A stretch of DNA of 64,000 nucleotides from JACVRW01 sp963739095. Lineage in GTDB: Bacteria; Actinomycetota; Thermoleophilia; Solirubrobacterales; Thermoleophilaceae. The notes beneath the pieces are model-generated. The model saw only the letters and a program-made list of their open reading frames with translations. It was not told the DNA's origin and did no database searches. A program made the translations under genes and the position numbers. Of this stretch, positions 29,195 through 39,181 are shown in pieces. Within the stretch, counting starts at the first letter, position 1. Every line of letters starts with the position of its first letter. The stretch lies in assembly GCA_963739095.1 (NCBI GenBank), contig CAVTZF010000020.1:463202-527201 (forward strand), in the 5' to 3' direction.

Positions 29195-31950
29195 CTACAC
29201 CAGTAGGTCGGCGTGGATGAGCATCCGGAAGGGGCGCTGCCAGCAGGCGCGCGCCATGTGTGCGGCGTTGTATCCCCAGGTCGTCCCGTGGAGCTCCTCC
29301 AGCGCCACGAGCCGCTCGTTGTCGGCGCGCGCGTGGGTGAGCGCGTCGAGCGCTTCCTGGCTTTCGACGAGGTGGCCCCAGGAGGCGCCGTTCCACGTCT
29401 TCGGCTCGTTGTCGGGCTCGAAGTGCGCCGGCTTCGCCTCGTCGAGGCCGAAGCGCGGCGCGCCGGCCTGCTCCTCGATGACGAAGAAGTAGCCCGGCGC
29501 ATCGTCATCCGGACGGTTGCCGCGCACCTCGTCCGAGTCGAGCGTCGGAGAAGCCGAAGAAGACCGTGTCGGGGCCGAGCGATCCGAGGAAGTCCGGCTC
29601 GGTCTCGGTGCCCTCGACCGGCTCCACCTCGCTCGGTCTCCGTGCCGTCAATCGACTCCCTCTCGCCCTCGTTGACGTAGGCCGCTTGCTGGAGGAAGAA
29701 GTGGGCGGTGGGGTAGCGGCGGACGATGTCGCCGCGCACGACGACCACGGTCATCGTCGTGTCGTCCATGCCCATGTTCTCCGCGATCGTCTTGTCGTCG
29801 CCCCAGTCGTAAAGCGGGTCGATGTCCATGCGTCCGGTGTCGACGTAGTTCCAGAAGCGGCGGAAGAACGTCGCCCGCAGGTCCACCGGATAGCCGCGCC
29901 AGAGCAGCTCGCAGCCGAGCTCGTGGTTGGCGCCGACCATGAACGACCCGACGAACTCGGGATCGGTCTCGACCAGGCGAACGCGGTTGGGCTTCATGGC
30001 CTCGATGCCCGGGAGCACCCACCGGGCGCCGAGGCCCAGCAGGTCCCAGTAGAGCGAATCGTTGAAGACGGGCCCGACGGGAATGCTGCTCGGCAGACCC
30101 TCGGCGGGGAGCAGCCCTTCGAGCGCCTGCACGCGCAGCAGGACGCCGGCGCGCACCGAGCCCAGGGGATCGAGCGTCTCGCGCACCGTGCCCGCGATTC
30201 CGCTGACGTCGGCGCCCGTGAGCACGGGCGGGATCGGGTGGTCGTGCGGCACCGGGATGTTCTCGGGGCGATCCTCGAGCGGGTGTTCGAGGAGGCGCTC
30301 GAGCTCGGCGCGCAGCGCCGGGTCGCGCTTGACCGCGGTCGCATTCACCGAATCGAACAGCACCGGGTCGCTGAGCTGGGCCCCCGCCGGCGGCCCGAAC
30401 TGCGCGAACCGCAGCGCGGTCTCCTTGTCGGGATCGCCGGTGGCCGCCACGTTGATGCGCGTGTGGTCGGCGCCGAGGCGGGCGGAGGTGGAGCCGGTCC
30501 GCGCCGCCCAGTCGCGCGCGAGCGGAGTGCCCGCCCGGGTCTGGCGCATGTAGGCGGCCGAGACGAGCCCGCCCGGGACGTCGCTGGAGGCGAGCTGCGC
30601 GCGGACGCTGGTGTCGCCGTCGCTGAGGAAGGCGTGCATGCTGCCCGTGAGCTGAAGCAGGTCCTCGTCCTCGAGCGCCACGGCGCGGGCGGTCCAGCTG
30701 CGCCCGATCTCGGCCGCGAGCCGGCCGCGGTTGAGGGCGGCGATGGTGGGCTTCAGGTCGCCGGCCTGCTCCCAGGCCGCCGCCACCAGCTCCTCCTGTG
30801 CGGCCCGCACCGCCCGCGCCCCGAGGCCTGCGGCCGCACGGTGGACCGGGTCCTCGTTCAGCTCGGGCACCCAGTCCGTCTTCGGCGGGTCCGTCTCCTC
30901 CGCCGGCCAGGCGCCGTACTGCGGCGGGGCGACCACCGGATCGTCGATGGTCGGGTCGTAGTCGCGTGCCCCAGGCTTGATGAGCTTGCGGATGTCCTCC
31001 TGGAAGTCCTTCTTGTGGGTCTTGTTCCAGGCGCGCGGCTCCGCCTCGAGCGTGCGGAGGGCGCCCGCCATGTCGAGGAACACCGGCTTCGCGGCGGCCC
31101 TGACGAGGCCGGGATCGGTGACGTCCATCGGGTACAGGCCCATCTCGGCGGCGTCGCCGTCGGGTTTCAGGCGCCGGCAGAGCGCCTCGAAGTCGCCCGC
31201 CGCCCCGGTGGTGAAGCGCCAGTGGTGGTACACGGGCAGCTCGATCGTGTCGCCGAGCGCCGCGTGGTCCCAGGCCGGGAGCAGCTCGTCGCCATCCGGC
31301 TGCGGCCGGCCGAGGCCGCGAGCGACGCCGCTGTCGAAGGCGGGCACGAGGCAGGTGAGCCATGCGCTGTCCGGGAGGAGCCGCCGCGGGCAGAGCAGTC
31401 GCGCGTAGACCTCGCCGGTACGGCCCGTGACCGCGCCCTCGATCGCCGCGGACTCGACGAGCGAGTGCACGTGCGCCCAGGCCCACGACTCGGCGAGGTC
31501 GGGCAGCTCGCCGGCGGGGACGGCCGGCGACTCGATCCGGAGAACGGGCAGCGAAGTCCTCGACCTGGTCTCGATGCGCACGCCCTCCTGCTCGCGGACG
31601 GCGACCAGGACGAGCCAGGGGCGCAGCTTGCCCTGGTCGTCCTCGGCCCGGGCCGGCGTGAACATCCACGGCAGGTCGGGCGCGGCGAGCTCGACCAGGG
31701 GGAAGTAGTTCGGCTCCACGTCGGTGCTGTCGGGACGCGGCTCCGAGCGCAGCACCTGGGCTGCGGAAAGCCCGGCGACGGCCTCCGGGCCTCGCATCGA
31801 GAGCGTCTTGGGGATGTGCCGGCGCTCGAGGTCGACATATGCGTTGAGCGCGCCGCCGCGCGGCAGCCCGCCGTTGAGGGGGTCGGCGTTCTCGAGCGCC
31901 TGGGCGAGGCCGCGGCGGAGCCACGGCAGGAAGGTGATCTCGTCGCTCAT
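29195..31950 (-). CDS. Unknown giant protein of the operon (gene 3, about 918 residues, two frameshifts)
   Basis: ATG at 31950 overlaps the gene 2 stop (ATGA) and has GGAGA just upstream. The N-terminus is MSDEITFLPWLRRGLAQALE; landmarks are EPNYFPLVELAAPDLPWMF, LRPWLVLVAVREQEGV, ELGCELLWRGYPVDLRATFF with RRFWNYVD, and, near the C-terminus, APGYFFVIEEQAGAPRFGLD. Two indels (about 29630 and 29555) lie in an acidic Glu/Thr/Pro-rich linker; corrected, it reads VEPVEGTETEPDFLGSLGPD. There are no membrane helices or signal peptide. Family unknown to me. Confidence 0.7.
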
Positions 31951-34900
31951 GCGGTCTCCAGGACGGCTTGGGTGGGGGCGAGGCGTTGTGTGGCGCGTGC
32001 GGTGGGGTCGGCGGCGGTGGTCGTGTGCAGGCTGTCGAGCGCGTCTCGGTAGGTGCCGGCGGTGGCGATGGCGGCGCCGGTGACGGCGTCGGCGATGGTC
32101 CAGCTGGGCGGCTCGATCGTGAAGCGGGTGGATGTCGCGCTGCGGCCGGGCAGGCCGCGGCGTGCGGTGTCGAGCGCGAGTGTGGCGGTGACGAGGTCGA
32201 GTGGGGCGGCGAGCTTTCCGAGCGGCTGGTCGCGGGTCTTGTCCTCGTCGAGGATCTTGACCTCGTAGTCGGGGGTGACGCGTGCGGTTGTGGGCGTCGG
32301 GGCTGGTGCTGACGCCCTCGCTGCCGAAGCGCAGGCCGCCGGTCATCTCCTCGTAGGAGGGAGCGGCGAGCTTCTCGGCGTTCGTCCTGTAGTCGTCGTA
32401 TTGGGCGGGCGCGAACCAGTCGAGCACCGGTTCGTGGTCGGCCAGCTCGCCGCCGAGGCCCGGCGGCGGTGATCGTCGAGCAGGCTGTCGCCGTCGATTC
32501 GCGTAGATGCCGTAGCGGTCGAGCTGGCGCTCGAGCGGCGCGACCGTCTGCACGACCTCGAGCTCGGCGTCGGGGCGGACCCAGACCTGGCCGTCGGCGG
32601 GCGGCTCGTCTGCTGTGAGCAGCACGGCGCCGGTGTCGGCGCCGCGTGGGGCTGGTGCCGCGCCAGGCGGCGGGGTCGCGCAGCGCGGCCTCGACCTCCG
32701 CGAGCAGGTCGACCGGCGGCTGCGCCTCGACGCCCGCCGTGCCGCCGATCTCGATCTCGATCGAGGCGTTCAGCCCGAAGAAGTCGAAGCTCGCGCTGCC
32801 GGTCGCGTACCACGGCTCGGGGCCCTCGAGCCGCGCGCTGAGATCGACGGCCAACAGCTCCTTGTCGCCCGAGCCCGCGGTGATCGCGACGCCGGCGTGG
32901 ATGCCGGCCGAGAACGAGAACGGCGAGAACACGAGCAGCACGTCGAAGCCGACCGAGCCGCGCGCCGTGTAGGTGACGCCGAGGAACTTGTCGCTCAGCT
33001 CGAGCGTGGCCTCGGAGCCGAACTGCAACGTGTTCGAGGTGATCGCGAAATAGGCCTCGAGCGCGAACCAGGCGTTCTCGGAGAGCTCCAGCTCGACCCG
33101 CATGCGGTCCAGCTCGGTGACCGCCGCGGGCAGCTCCGCCGGCGGCTGGAAGTCGGGGTGATAGCCCCCCACCGACAGCAGGAAGTAGGGGTGCTCGCCG
33201 AAGCTCGCGTACATCGCCATGCCGCCCGACAGCTGCAGCGTCTTCGAGCAGCGACGAGTCGTGCAGCGCCGCCACCACCATCACCGTGCCCTCGGAGAGA
33301 TCGATCGTGCCGATCACGTCCATGTGCAGCTCGAGCAGCGCGTCGGTCTCCTCCGGCAGCTCGATCGAGACGCTGCCCATCACGGCGAAATCGAGCTCCG
33401 GGAACGACAGCACCACCCCGACGTCGGCGGTCACCAGCGTCTTCGGCGTGCCCCACGTGATCCGGCCCGCCACGCCGAACACCAGGCTGCCCTCGGCCAG
33501 CGGGAACCAGGAGTCGAGCTGCGACACGATCAGCTCGACGTCCTCGAGCGGGCTCCTCCGGGAACAGGATCGCGTCGACCGCCCCGCTCGACAGCCCGCC
33601 CGCCAGCGCCTCCACGTCCATCGTGCGGTTCAGGCACACGATCCCGCCCACGCCCGAGAGGAAGAAGCCGAAGCCGAGCGGAACCGACGGGAACGTCAGC
33701 GACAGGCTGCAGAACAGCGCCCACCCGTCCGGATCGCCCGGCAGCTGCGTGTCGACGACCACGACCGCCGCCAGGCCCACCGCCACGAACTCGAGCGCCG
33801 CCCCGCCCGCATATCGGCCGGCTTCGTGGTCGAACGAGGCGTAGCCGGCCCCGCTGGCACCCTCCAGCTCGAGGGAGAAGCCGAGCGCGTCAGGAGGCTT
33901 GAAGCCCGCGACGAGCCCGAGATCCCCGACCACCCCGTCCCCTTGGCCGGGGACGAGATCGAGGGCGAGGCCGGCGTTCTCCACGACGACATCGAGCGGC
34001 CCGATCAGCGCCGACGCGCTGATCCCCAGGAGCAGCGAGGCGCCATCCGGGTTGGCCTCCAGGGCCACGTGGGCCGCCTCGAGCGTGATCGGGCCGAGCG
34101 TCTTCTCTATCGGGATCGTCGCTGCGAGGCCCACCGAGCCACCCAGCGAGATGCCGCTGCGGGACGACCAGCGCAGGTCCAGGTCGAGGTCGGCCTCGAG
34201 CGGATCGGCGACGATCGCCCGCACGAACGGGTCCGCCTCGCCCGGGTCGATCGTGAACGCGATTCCGCCGCGGTCGCCGCTCGGGAGCGTGCGCGCCTCG
34301 AGGATCAGGTCGGGGTCAGCACCGCCCTCGAACACGATCCCGACGTGCACCCCGTTCAGCTCGAGCCGCACGCCGCTGTCGCGCGCGCCCAGCAGCATCC
34401 AGGGCTCGGTTGGCCGGCCCTCCACCGCAAGCTCGACCCGCTCGCCGCTCGGGACCGCCTCGAACGTCAGCTCGCCGGGCCGCAGGCGGGCGCCCACCGC
34501 CCCGGTCGCGTCGAGCGAGCCGCCCACGATCAGCGTCCACGTTGGCGTGAGCGGGATGCTTTGGGTCGACTCGCCCCAGGTCAGGTTCGCGATGTAGAGC
34601 CCGTTGATCTCCCGGCTGGGCGAGGGCGGCACCGGAGCCAGCAGCACGCCCTGCTCGGCGAGCCCGCCGTTCACCCGGCCGCGCAGAATCGGCAGGGCCA
34701 GCTCGCGCACGTCCTCGGGCGGTGCATCGCCGTCGAAGAACCCGTCCACGAGGGTCTCGCGGAGCGAGAGGCGCTCGGCGCGCACGGCGGCCCGCAGAGC
34801 GAACCCCGCCAGTTCGTCCAGCAGCCGAGCGTGCGCGAACGGCTGGCCGTCGTCCCAGTGGTAGAGCGCTCGCAGGTGGTTCTGCGGGTCCCCGACCAGC

Positions 34901-35442
34901 GCGACGAGGTTGTCCCAGACCACGATCCGCCTCACGTAGGCGGGGCGCTCCGGATCCTCGCCGGCGAGCGTCTCCTCGTCGTCCTCGATGACCCCGGCCA
35001 GCCGCAGCAGCCCGTAGAGGACCGGCTGGTGGCGCTCGAGGTAGCGCACGAGGAGGTACTCGGGGAGATCGAGCGCCAGTTCGGCCCAGAACGCCGGGTC
35101 GCTCAGCGAGGGCGGAAGCGAGGCCGTGTCGATGTCACGCAGCCCGGCCACGAGATCCTCGATGGCGTCGATCACGTCGAACAGCTCATCGACGAGCGGA
35201 TCGCGGTTTTCCGTCTCGGACTCGAGCGTCGCGGCGATGATGGCCCCGGACTCGACCAGCTCCGCCACGGAGGCCGCGATGTCGCCGAGTGGTGGCCGCG
35301 AGAGGACCTCGTCCTCGAACGTCTTCTCCCAACCGAGGTTGCGCAGCAGCGTCCTGAAGGCGTACGGATCGCGCAGCGCCCGGTCGAGCGGCGCGAACCC
35401 GTCGAGCAGCCCGCTGGCGATCGGTTGTAGGGCGGAGCTCAT
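31947..35442 (-). CDS. DUF6603-family giant protein (gene 2, about 1165 residues, several frameshifts)
   Basis: Starts in an ATGA overlap with gene 1. The first half is partly helical, then long beta-rich stretches. The C-terminal half has the landmarks of the DUF6603 family: GFGFFLSGVGGIVCLNRTMD, AVDAILFPEEP, VFGVAGRITWGTP, YFLLSVGGYHPDFQPP, EAYFAITSNTLQFGS and GFDVLLVFSPFSFSAG. It ends in a short tail with VTPDYEVKILDEDKTRDQPL. Frames switch near 33545, 33240, 32660, 32490 and 32290, each recoverable by one base. No function is known for this family; the many alternating strands suggest a beta-helix, beta-barrel or lipid-binding shell-like fold (inference). Confidence 0.8.
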
Positions 35443-38400
35443 GCCAACTGGAAGGAGTCGCGCCGGATGCTGAGCCCGAGAACCGGGTCCTTCGACGGGG
35501 GCGGGGCGCCGCCCTGCACGGGACCGCCCACCGTCAGGAAGAAGGCCGCGCTGCCCGCGTGGGTGCCGTTGTCGGCGGTCACCGTGATCGTCGTCGTGCC
35601 CGTGGCTCCCGCCACCGGCGTCGCGGTCAGGGTGTAGTTGGGCCCCGCGCCCGCGATCGCGATCCGGGCGTCGGCCACGACCCCCTGGTCGCTCGACCGC
35701 GCCGTGGGCGGCCGGACCGGCCCGAGGCCGTCGCGCGCATCGACCGTGAAAGGCGCCGTGTACGCATTGTCGGTGTCCGTTCGCCCGTTGACGAGCCCGG
35801 CGACCTGGGGGATGTTCAGTACCGCGTCGAGCGGCAGCTGCCAGCGACGCGGGTTCCTTCCCCACGAGGAGGGCCATTCGTAGACATCGTCGAGCGACTC
35901 GCGCAGCCAGTCCTTCTCCGAGCCCTCCGGATCGTCCGGCCGCAGGTCATAGAGCGCGTTGCAGAGGTCGGCCTCGTTCTGGTCCGTCCACGTGCCCGGA
36001 TCGCCCCAGGCGGCGGCCCCGGCGTCGGCGTAGGCGATGCGGAACTTGGAACGGTCGCCCAGCGGCAGCAGGTTGCTGGGACGGTTGACGTGCCAGCGGG
36101 CCATGATCCCGACTGCGCGCTCGGAGGTGAAAAGGTCGCCGATCATGGCCGGGCGCGTGCCCCCCGGCGCGCTCGGGTCGGCCATGTCGATCTGCGGCGT
36201 CCACGGTGTTGCGAGGAGATCGCGCAGGCGCAGTCGGGCGTAGTCCCACATGCGCGTCCGGAACGGCTCCAGCGTGCGGGCATTGAGGGCGAAGCGGAGG
36301 AACCAGTGCCACTGGCGGAACCACGTGGCCGCCTCATGGTCGGCTCGCTCCGCCTCGACGGGAGCGCCGTCGGGGCCCTCGAACTCCACCCACGCGGCGT
36401 ACTTCCGGTGTGTGGGCTCCCAGCAGGGCGAGGTGGCGCCGGAGGTGCCGGCCGGCCATTCCTTGGTCACGCCGCAGCCGAATACGCCGAACGCGTCCTC
36501 GTACGCGGCGGCGGCCTCACCACCCAGCCCCTTCAGGTAGGCCAAGTACGGCGGCAGCTCGGCATCGGCGGTCTCGGTGGATTTGCCCAGCGCGAGCCCG
36601 AGCGTCCAGTGGTAGGGGCCCGCGGAGATGAACCCCGGGTCATAGCCGTTGAAGCAGTCGAAGTAGCCGATGGACTCGACCTCGGCGACCGCACGAATGA
36701 CCCGGAACGTTGAGCGCTCGGCGGGGGTGAGCGCGGCCGGCGGCCTGCCCACGAGGGTGTCGGTGGTGATCTCGGCCTCCGCCCATACGAGGTCGGGCGG
36801 GTCCGACCACGGGCCGCCGTCGTAGGCGTCGGTCCATTCGCCGAGTGCGAAGTTCTGGAGATCGCGGCCTGCCGCGACGCTCTCCGGCGTCAGCGTCCAG
36901 TGCGCGGTGAAGTCGCGGGCGAAGAAGCGCGGCCAGTGCGAGTTGTCGCCTCGCTTCGGCCTGCGAACCTTTACCTGATCCGCGCGCCAGACGTTGTCGG
37001 TGTTCCAGCTCTCGGCGTGGACGAATGGCTGCGTGAAACCGCCGTCGCTCGAGCGCGCCTCGATCACGACCGGGCAGCGCAGCCCGCGCTGAAGCCAGAC
37101 CTGGATCAGGGAGCGGGTCTCGCCGTTGACGACGCCGCAGACCGGCCCCGCGTAGGGCAGCGGGTTCGGCACCCCGGAGAGCCGGTCGCCGTAGAACGGG
37201 AACGGCCCTTGATTCGTCTCCGTCGCGAGGTTCGGCATCCGCGCGTACAGCTGGAACTCGCGGACGGCGCGCTCGAGCCAGATGTCGAAGGTCTGCATCG
37301 GGTCCTCGGCGGGGTCATGGCGGAACATCGGCCCGAAGCCGAGCTCGGCGAGGTCCTCGCGCAACTGCGCGACGTAGCCCTTGTCGGCGGGCGACGCCGG
37401 ACCGCTGGCGTTCGGGTCTCCGCCGTAGGTGTGGGTCGCGTCGTCGTCGTCGCGCTGCAGGTCATAGCCACCGTAGACGCCCGCGCCGACCGAGCCCTCG
37501 ATCGCGCCGAGGAAGTCCAGCACGCCCAGGTCCTGCCAACGCAGCACCAGCGCGGTGACCGTCAATACCCCCAAATCGCCATACGCCGTGGCGGCGAAGT
37601 CGGCCGCCACCTCGTCCTCGGCCGGCGCGCCGTCGAGGCACTGCGCAACGAGCTCGTCGACGCACCACGAGAGGTCGTCCACGGCCTGGCGCTGCTCCTC
37701 CGCGCTCGTCCCGGTCGCCCACCGCTCGAGCGCGGTCGGCGGGCCCTCCGAGGCCTGAGATGTTTCGCCGCGCAGGAACGCGCCGAAGCCGACCTCCTCG
37801 ACCACCTGGGCGAGCCGCTCGCCGAACAGGGTCACGGCGGGCGTCAGCCGGTCGAAGGGCTCGTCGTAGGGGAACGGCACAGCCCAGCTGCGCGAGTCAT
37901 AGAGGCTGAGCAGCCCGCACAGCGGAGCTCCGGTCGCATCCGGCTCCGACGCCTCCGCGGCCGCGGCTTGCTGCCACTCGAGCTCACCGATCAGCGCCTC
38001 CGTGAGCAGATCCGTCTTGCGGGCGAGCTCCTCATGCCAGGGTGGGGCGCTCTGGCCGGCGGGCCAGGCAAGCCGGAGCCAACCGCTTCCCGAATCTGCG
38101 AAGCCGAGGTGGATCGACTCCAGCCCCATCGCCTCCGTCAACGCCGCCAACGACAGCGTCGGGCCGGTCGCCAGCGCTGGAGGCCCCGCATAGCGCGGCT
38201 CCACCCAAAGCGCGACCTGCGCGGACGGCGGCGCCGTGGCCAGGGGTGTCCACTCCCGCGCCGTGCCCCGCGCGATGCCCATCGTGAGCAGGTCGACGGC
38301 GACGAGGTCGGCCGCGGCAGTCTCGGCCGCGACAGCCGGTACCCCGATCGCGACCTCGGACACCTGATACCCAGCGAGGTTCAGGAGCAGCAGCGCACTG

Positions 38401-38642
38401 TCGAGCGTCCAGATGACGTGCCCGACGTCCTCCTCGCTCGCGATCATGCCGCCCCAGCCGCCGGGCGCCAACTCGGGGACGCCCGCCGCGCGCCCCAGCC
38501 CGTTCAGACGGGGCGCAAGCCCGTACCAGACGAGCGACGGGACGAGGAACCGCGGCGGCGGGCCGAAGGCGGCGGCCATGCTCGCCTCCACGATGTCACC
38601 TTGGCGCTGGGCCTCGAACGTCGGATGGACGGTCATGCTCAT
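35439..38642 (-). CDS. Large protein with peptidoglycan-binding-like, lysozyme-like and Ig-like segments (gene 1 of the giant operon)
   Basis: An intact 1067-residue first gene. The N-terminal about 400 residues are of unknown type. About residues 410-560 resemble a duplicated peptidoglycan-binding repeat (YVAQLREDLAELGFGPMF; RSLIQVWLQRGLRCPVV). A segment reading IRAVAEVESIGYFDCFNGYD then GFISAGPYHWTLG recalls the catalytic-Glu region of lysozyme-fold muramidases. The last about 90 residues look like an Ig-like domain (YTLTATPVAGATGTTTITVT). There is no signal peptide or membrane helix. Start: two in-frame ATGs at 38642 and 38636, both with weak ribosome binding sites. The domain assignments are by eye and moderate. 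Confidence 0.7.
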   Translation of the reverse strand: MSMTVHPTFEAQRQGDIVEASMAAAFGPPPRFLVPSLVWYGLAPRLNGLGRAAGVPELAPGGWGGMIASEEDVGHVIWTLDSALLLLNLAGYQVSEVAIGVPAVAAETAAADLVAVDLLTMGIARGTAREWTPLATAPPSAQVALWVEPRYAGPPALATGPTLSLAALTEAMGLESIHLGFADSGSGWLRLAWPAGQSAPPWHEELARKTDLLTEALIGELEWQQAAAAEASEPDATGAPLCGLLSLYDSRSWAVPFPYDEPFDRLTPAVTLFGERLAQVVEEVGFGAFLRGETSQASEGPPTALERWATGTSAEEQRQAVDDLSWCVDELVAQCLDGAPAEDEVAADFAATAYGDLGVLTVTALVLRWQDLGVLDFLGAIEGSVGAGVYGGYDLQRDDDDATHTYGGDPNASGPASPADKGYVAQLREDLAELGFGPMFRHDPAEDPMQTFDIWLERAVREFQLYARMPNLATETNQGPFPFYGDRLSGVPNPLPYAGPVCGVVNGETRSLIQVWLQRGLRCPVVIEARSSDGGFTQPFVHAESWNTDNVWRADQVKVRRPKRGDNSHWPRFFARDFTAHWTLTPESVAAGRDLQNFALGEWTDAYDGGPWSDPPDLVWAEAEITTDTLVGRPPAALTPAERSTFRVIRAVAEVESIGYFDCFNGYDPGFISAGPYHWTLGLALGKSTETADAELPPYLAYLKGLGGEAAAAYEDAFGVFGCGVTKEWPAGTSGATSPCWEPTHRKYAAWVEFEGPDGAPVEAERADHEAATWFRQWHWFLRFALNARTLEPFRTRMWDYARLRLRDLLATPWTPQIDMADPSAPGGTRPAMIGDLFTSERAVGIMARWHVNRPSNLLPLGDRSKFRIAYADAGAAAWGDPGTWTDQNEADLCNALYDLRPDDPEGSEKDWLRESLDDVYEWPSSWGRNPRRWQLPLDAVLNIPQVAGLVNGRTDTDNAYTAPFTVDARDGLGPVRPPTARSSDQGVVADARIAIAGAGPNYTLTATPVAGATGTTTITVTADNGTHAGSAAFFLTVGGPVQGGAPPPSKDPVLGLSIRRDSFQLA

Positions 38643-39181
38643 GTCCAGCGCCCTAGGTTGTCGCCGATCACGACGGATATCGGGCGCACCTGGGGTGGGC
38701 CGGCGTGTAGCCCTCATATACGGGCCCGACCGTGCCCATCCCGAGGGGCTGTGACACCCGCGGGCTCGATGCCGAAGCCGGGGCATCGTTACCTCGTCGG
38801 GCGGGCGGGGGCGGCGCGGGCGGCCTGGCGCGCAGGGTCGAGTCAGCCAGCGCCGCGAAGAGGGGCGTCGATGCCACGGTGGAGTCCTTCCGGTTGATTT
38901 GTCACTCGGCGATCGTCGCCTGCGGGGACCCCCTTTCGCATCGTGGGTGACCACGAACCGTTCGCGGCGGACCAAACGGGTTTTCGGGCGCTACCCGGCC
39001 GGGTGGAAGGCCCCCGGCGCGGCGCGGTGGTCAGGGCGCGGGATTGAAACAGGGCGACGAGCGCGGCTCTCACGGCGTCTCCTTCGTGGCCAGACGGTCG
39101 TGCCGAAGCTAGGCCAGAACCGGCCGCAATGCACCGGGGATCTCCCTAGTTCGAGCGTCGGGTGTAGGCTCCGGATCGCGG
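38643..39181. promoter_or_regulatory. Divergent intergenic region between the giant operon and its neighbour regulator
   Basis: About 540 bp without a convincing gene separate the head of the giant operon (minus) from the LuxR-type ATPase regulator (plus). It should hold both promoters. I could not identify confident -35/-10 boxes or an operator; a TAGGCT at about 39167 could be a -10 for a nearly leaderless regulator transcript. Confidence 0.4.

Noticed and set aside
29566..35430. Very long plus-strand open frames opposite the giant operon
   Set aside because: They consist of Arg/Ala/Gly/Pro-rich, low-information translation and arise because the minus-strand genes have GC-rich third positions; the minus-strand frames carry recognisable families and coupled starts.
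21761..38642. Extracellular contractile injection system or prophage tail cluster
   Set aside because: No sheath, inner tube, baseplate, spike or AAA+ ATPase protein is recognisable; only the wall-hydrolase-like domains and lack of signal peptides are shared. Kept as an analogy only.
36900..38897. 665-residue plus-strand open frame opposite operon gene 1
   Set aside because: Shadow of the intact minus-strand gene; no recognisable motif and no plausible ribosome binding site.
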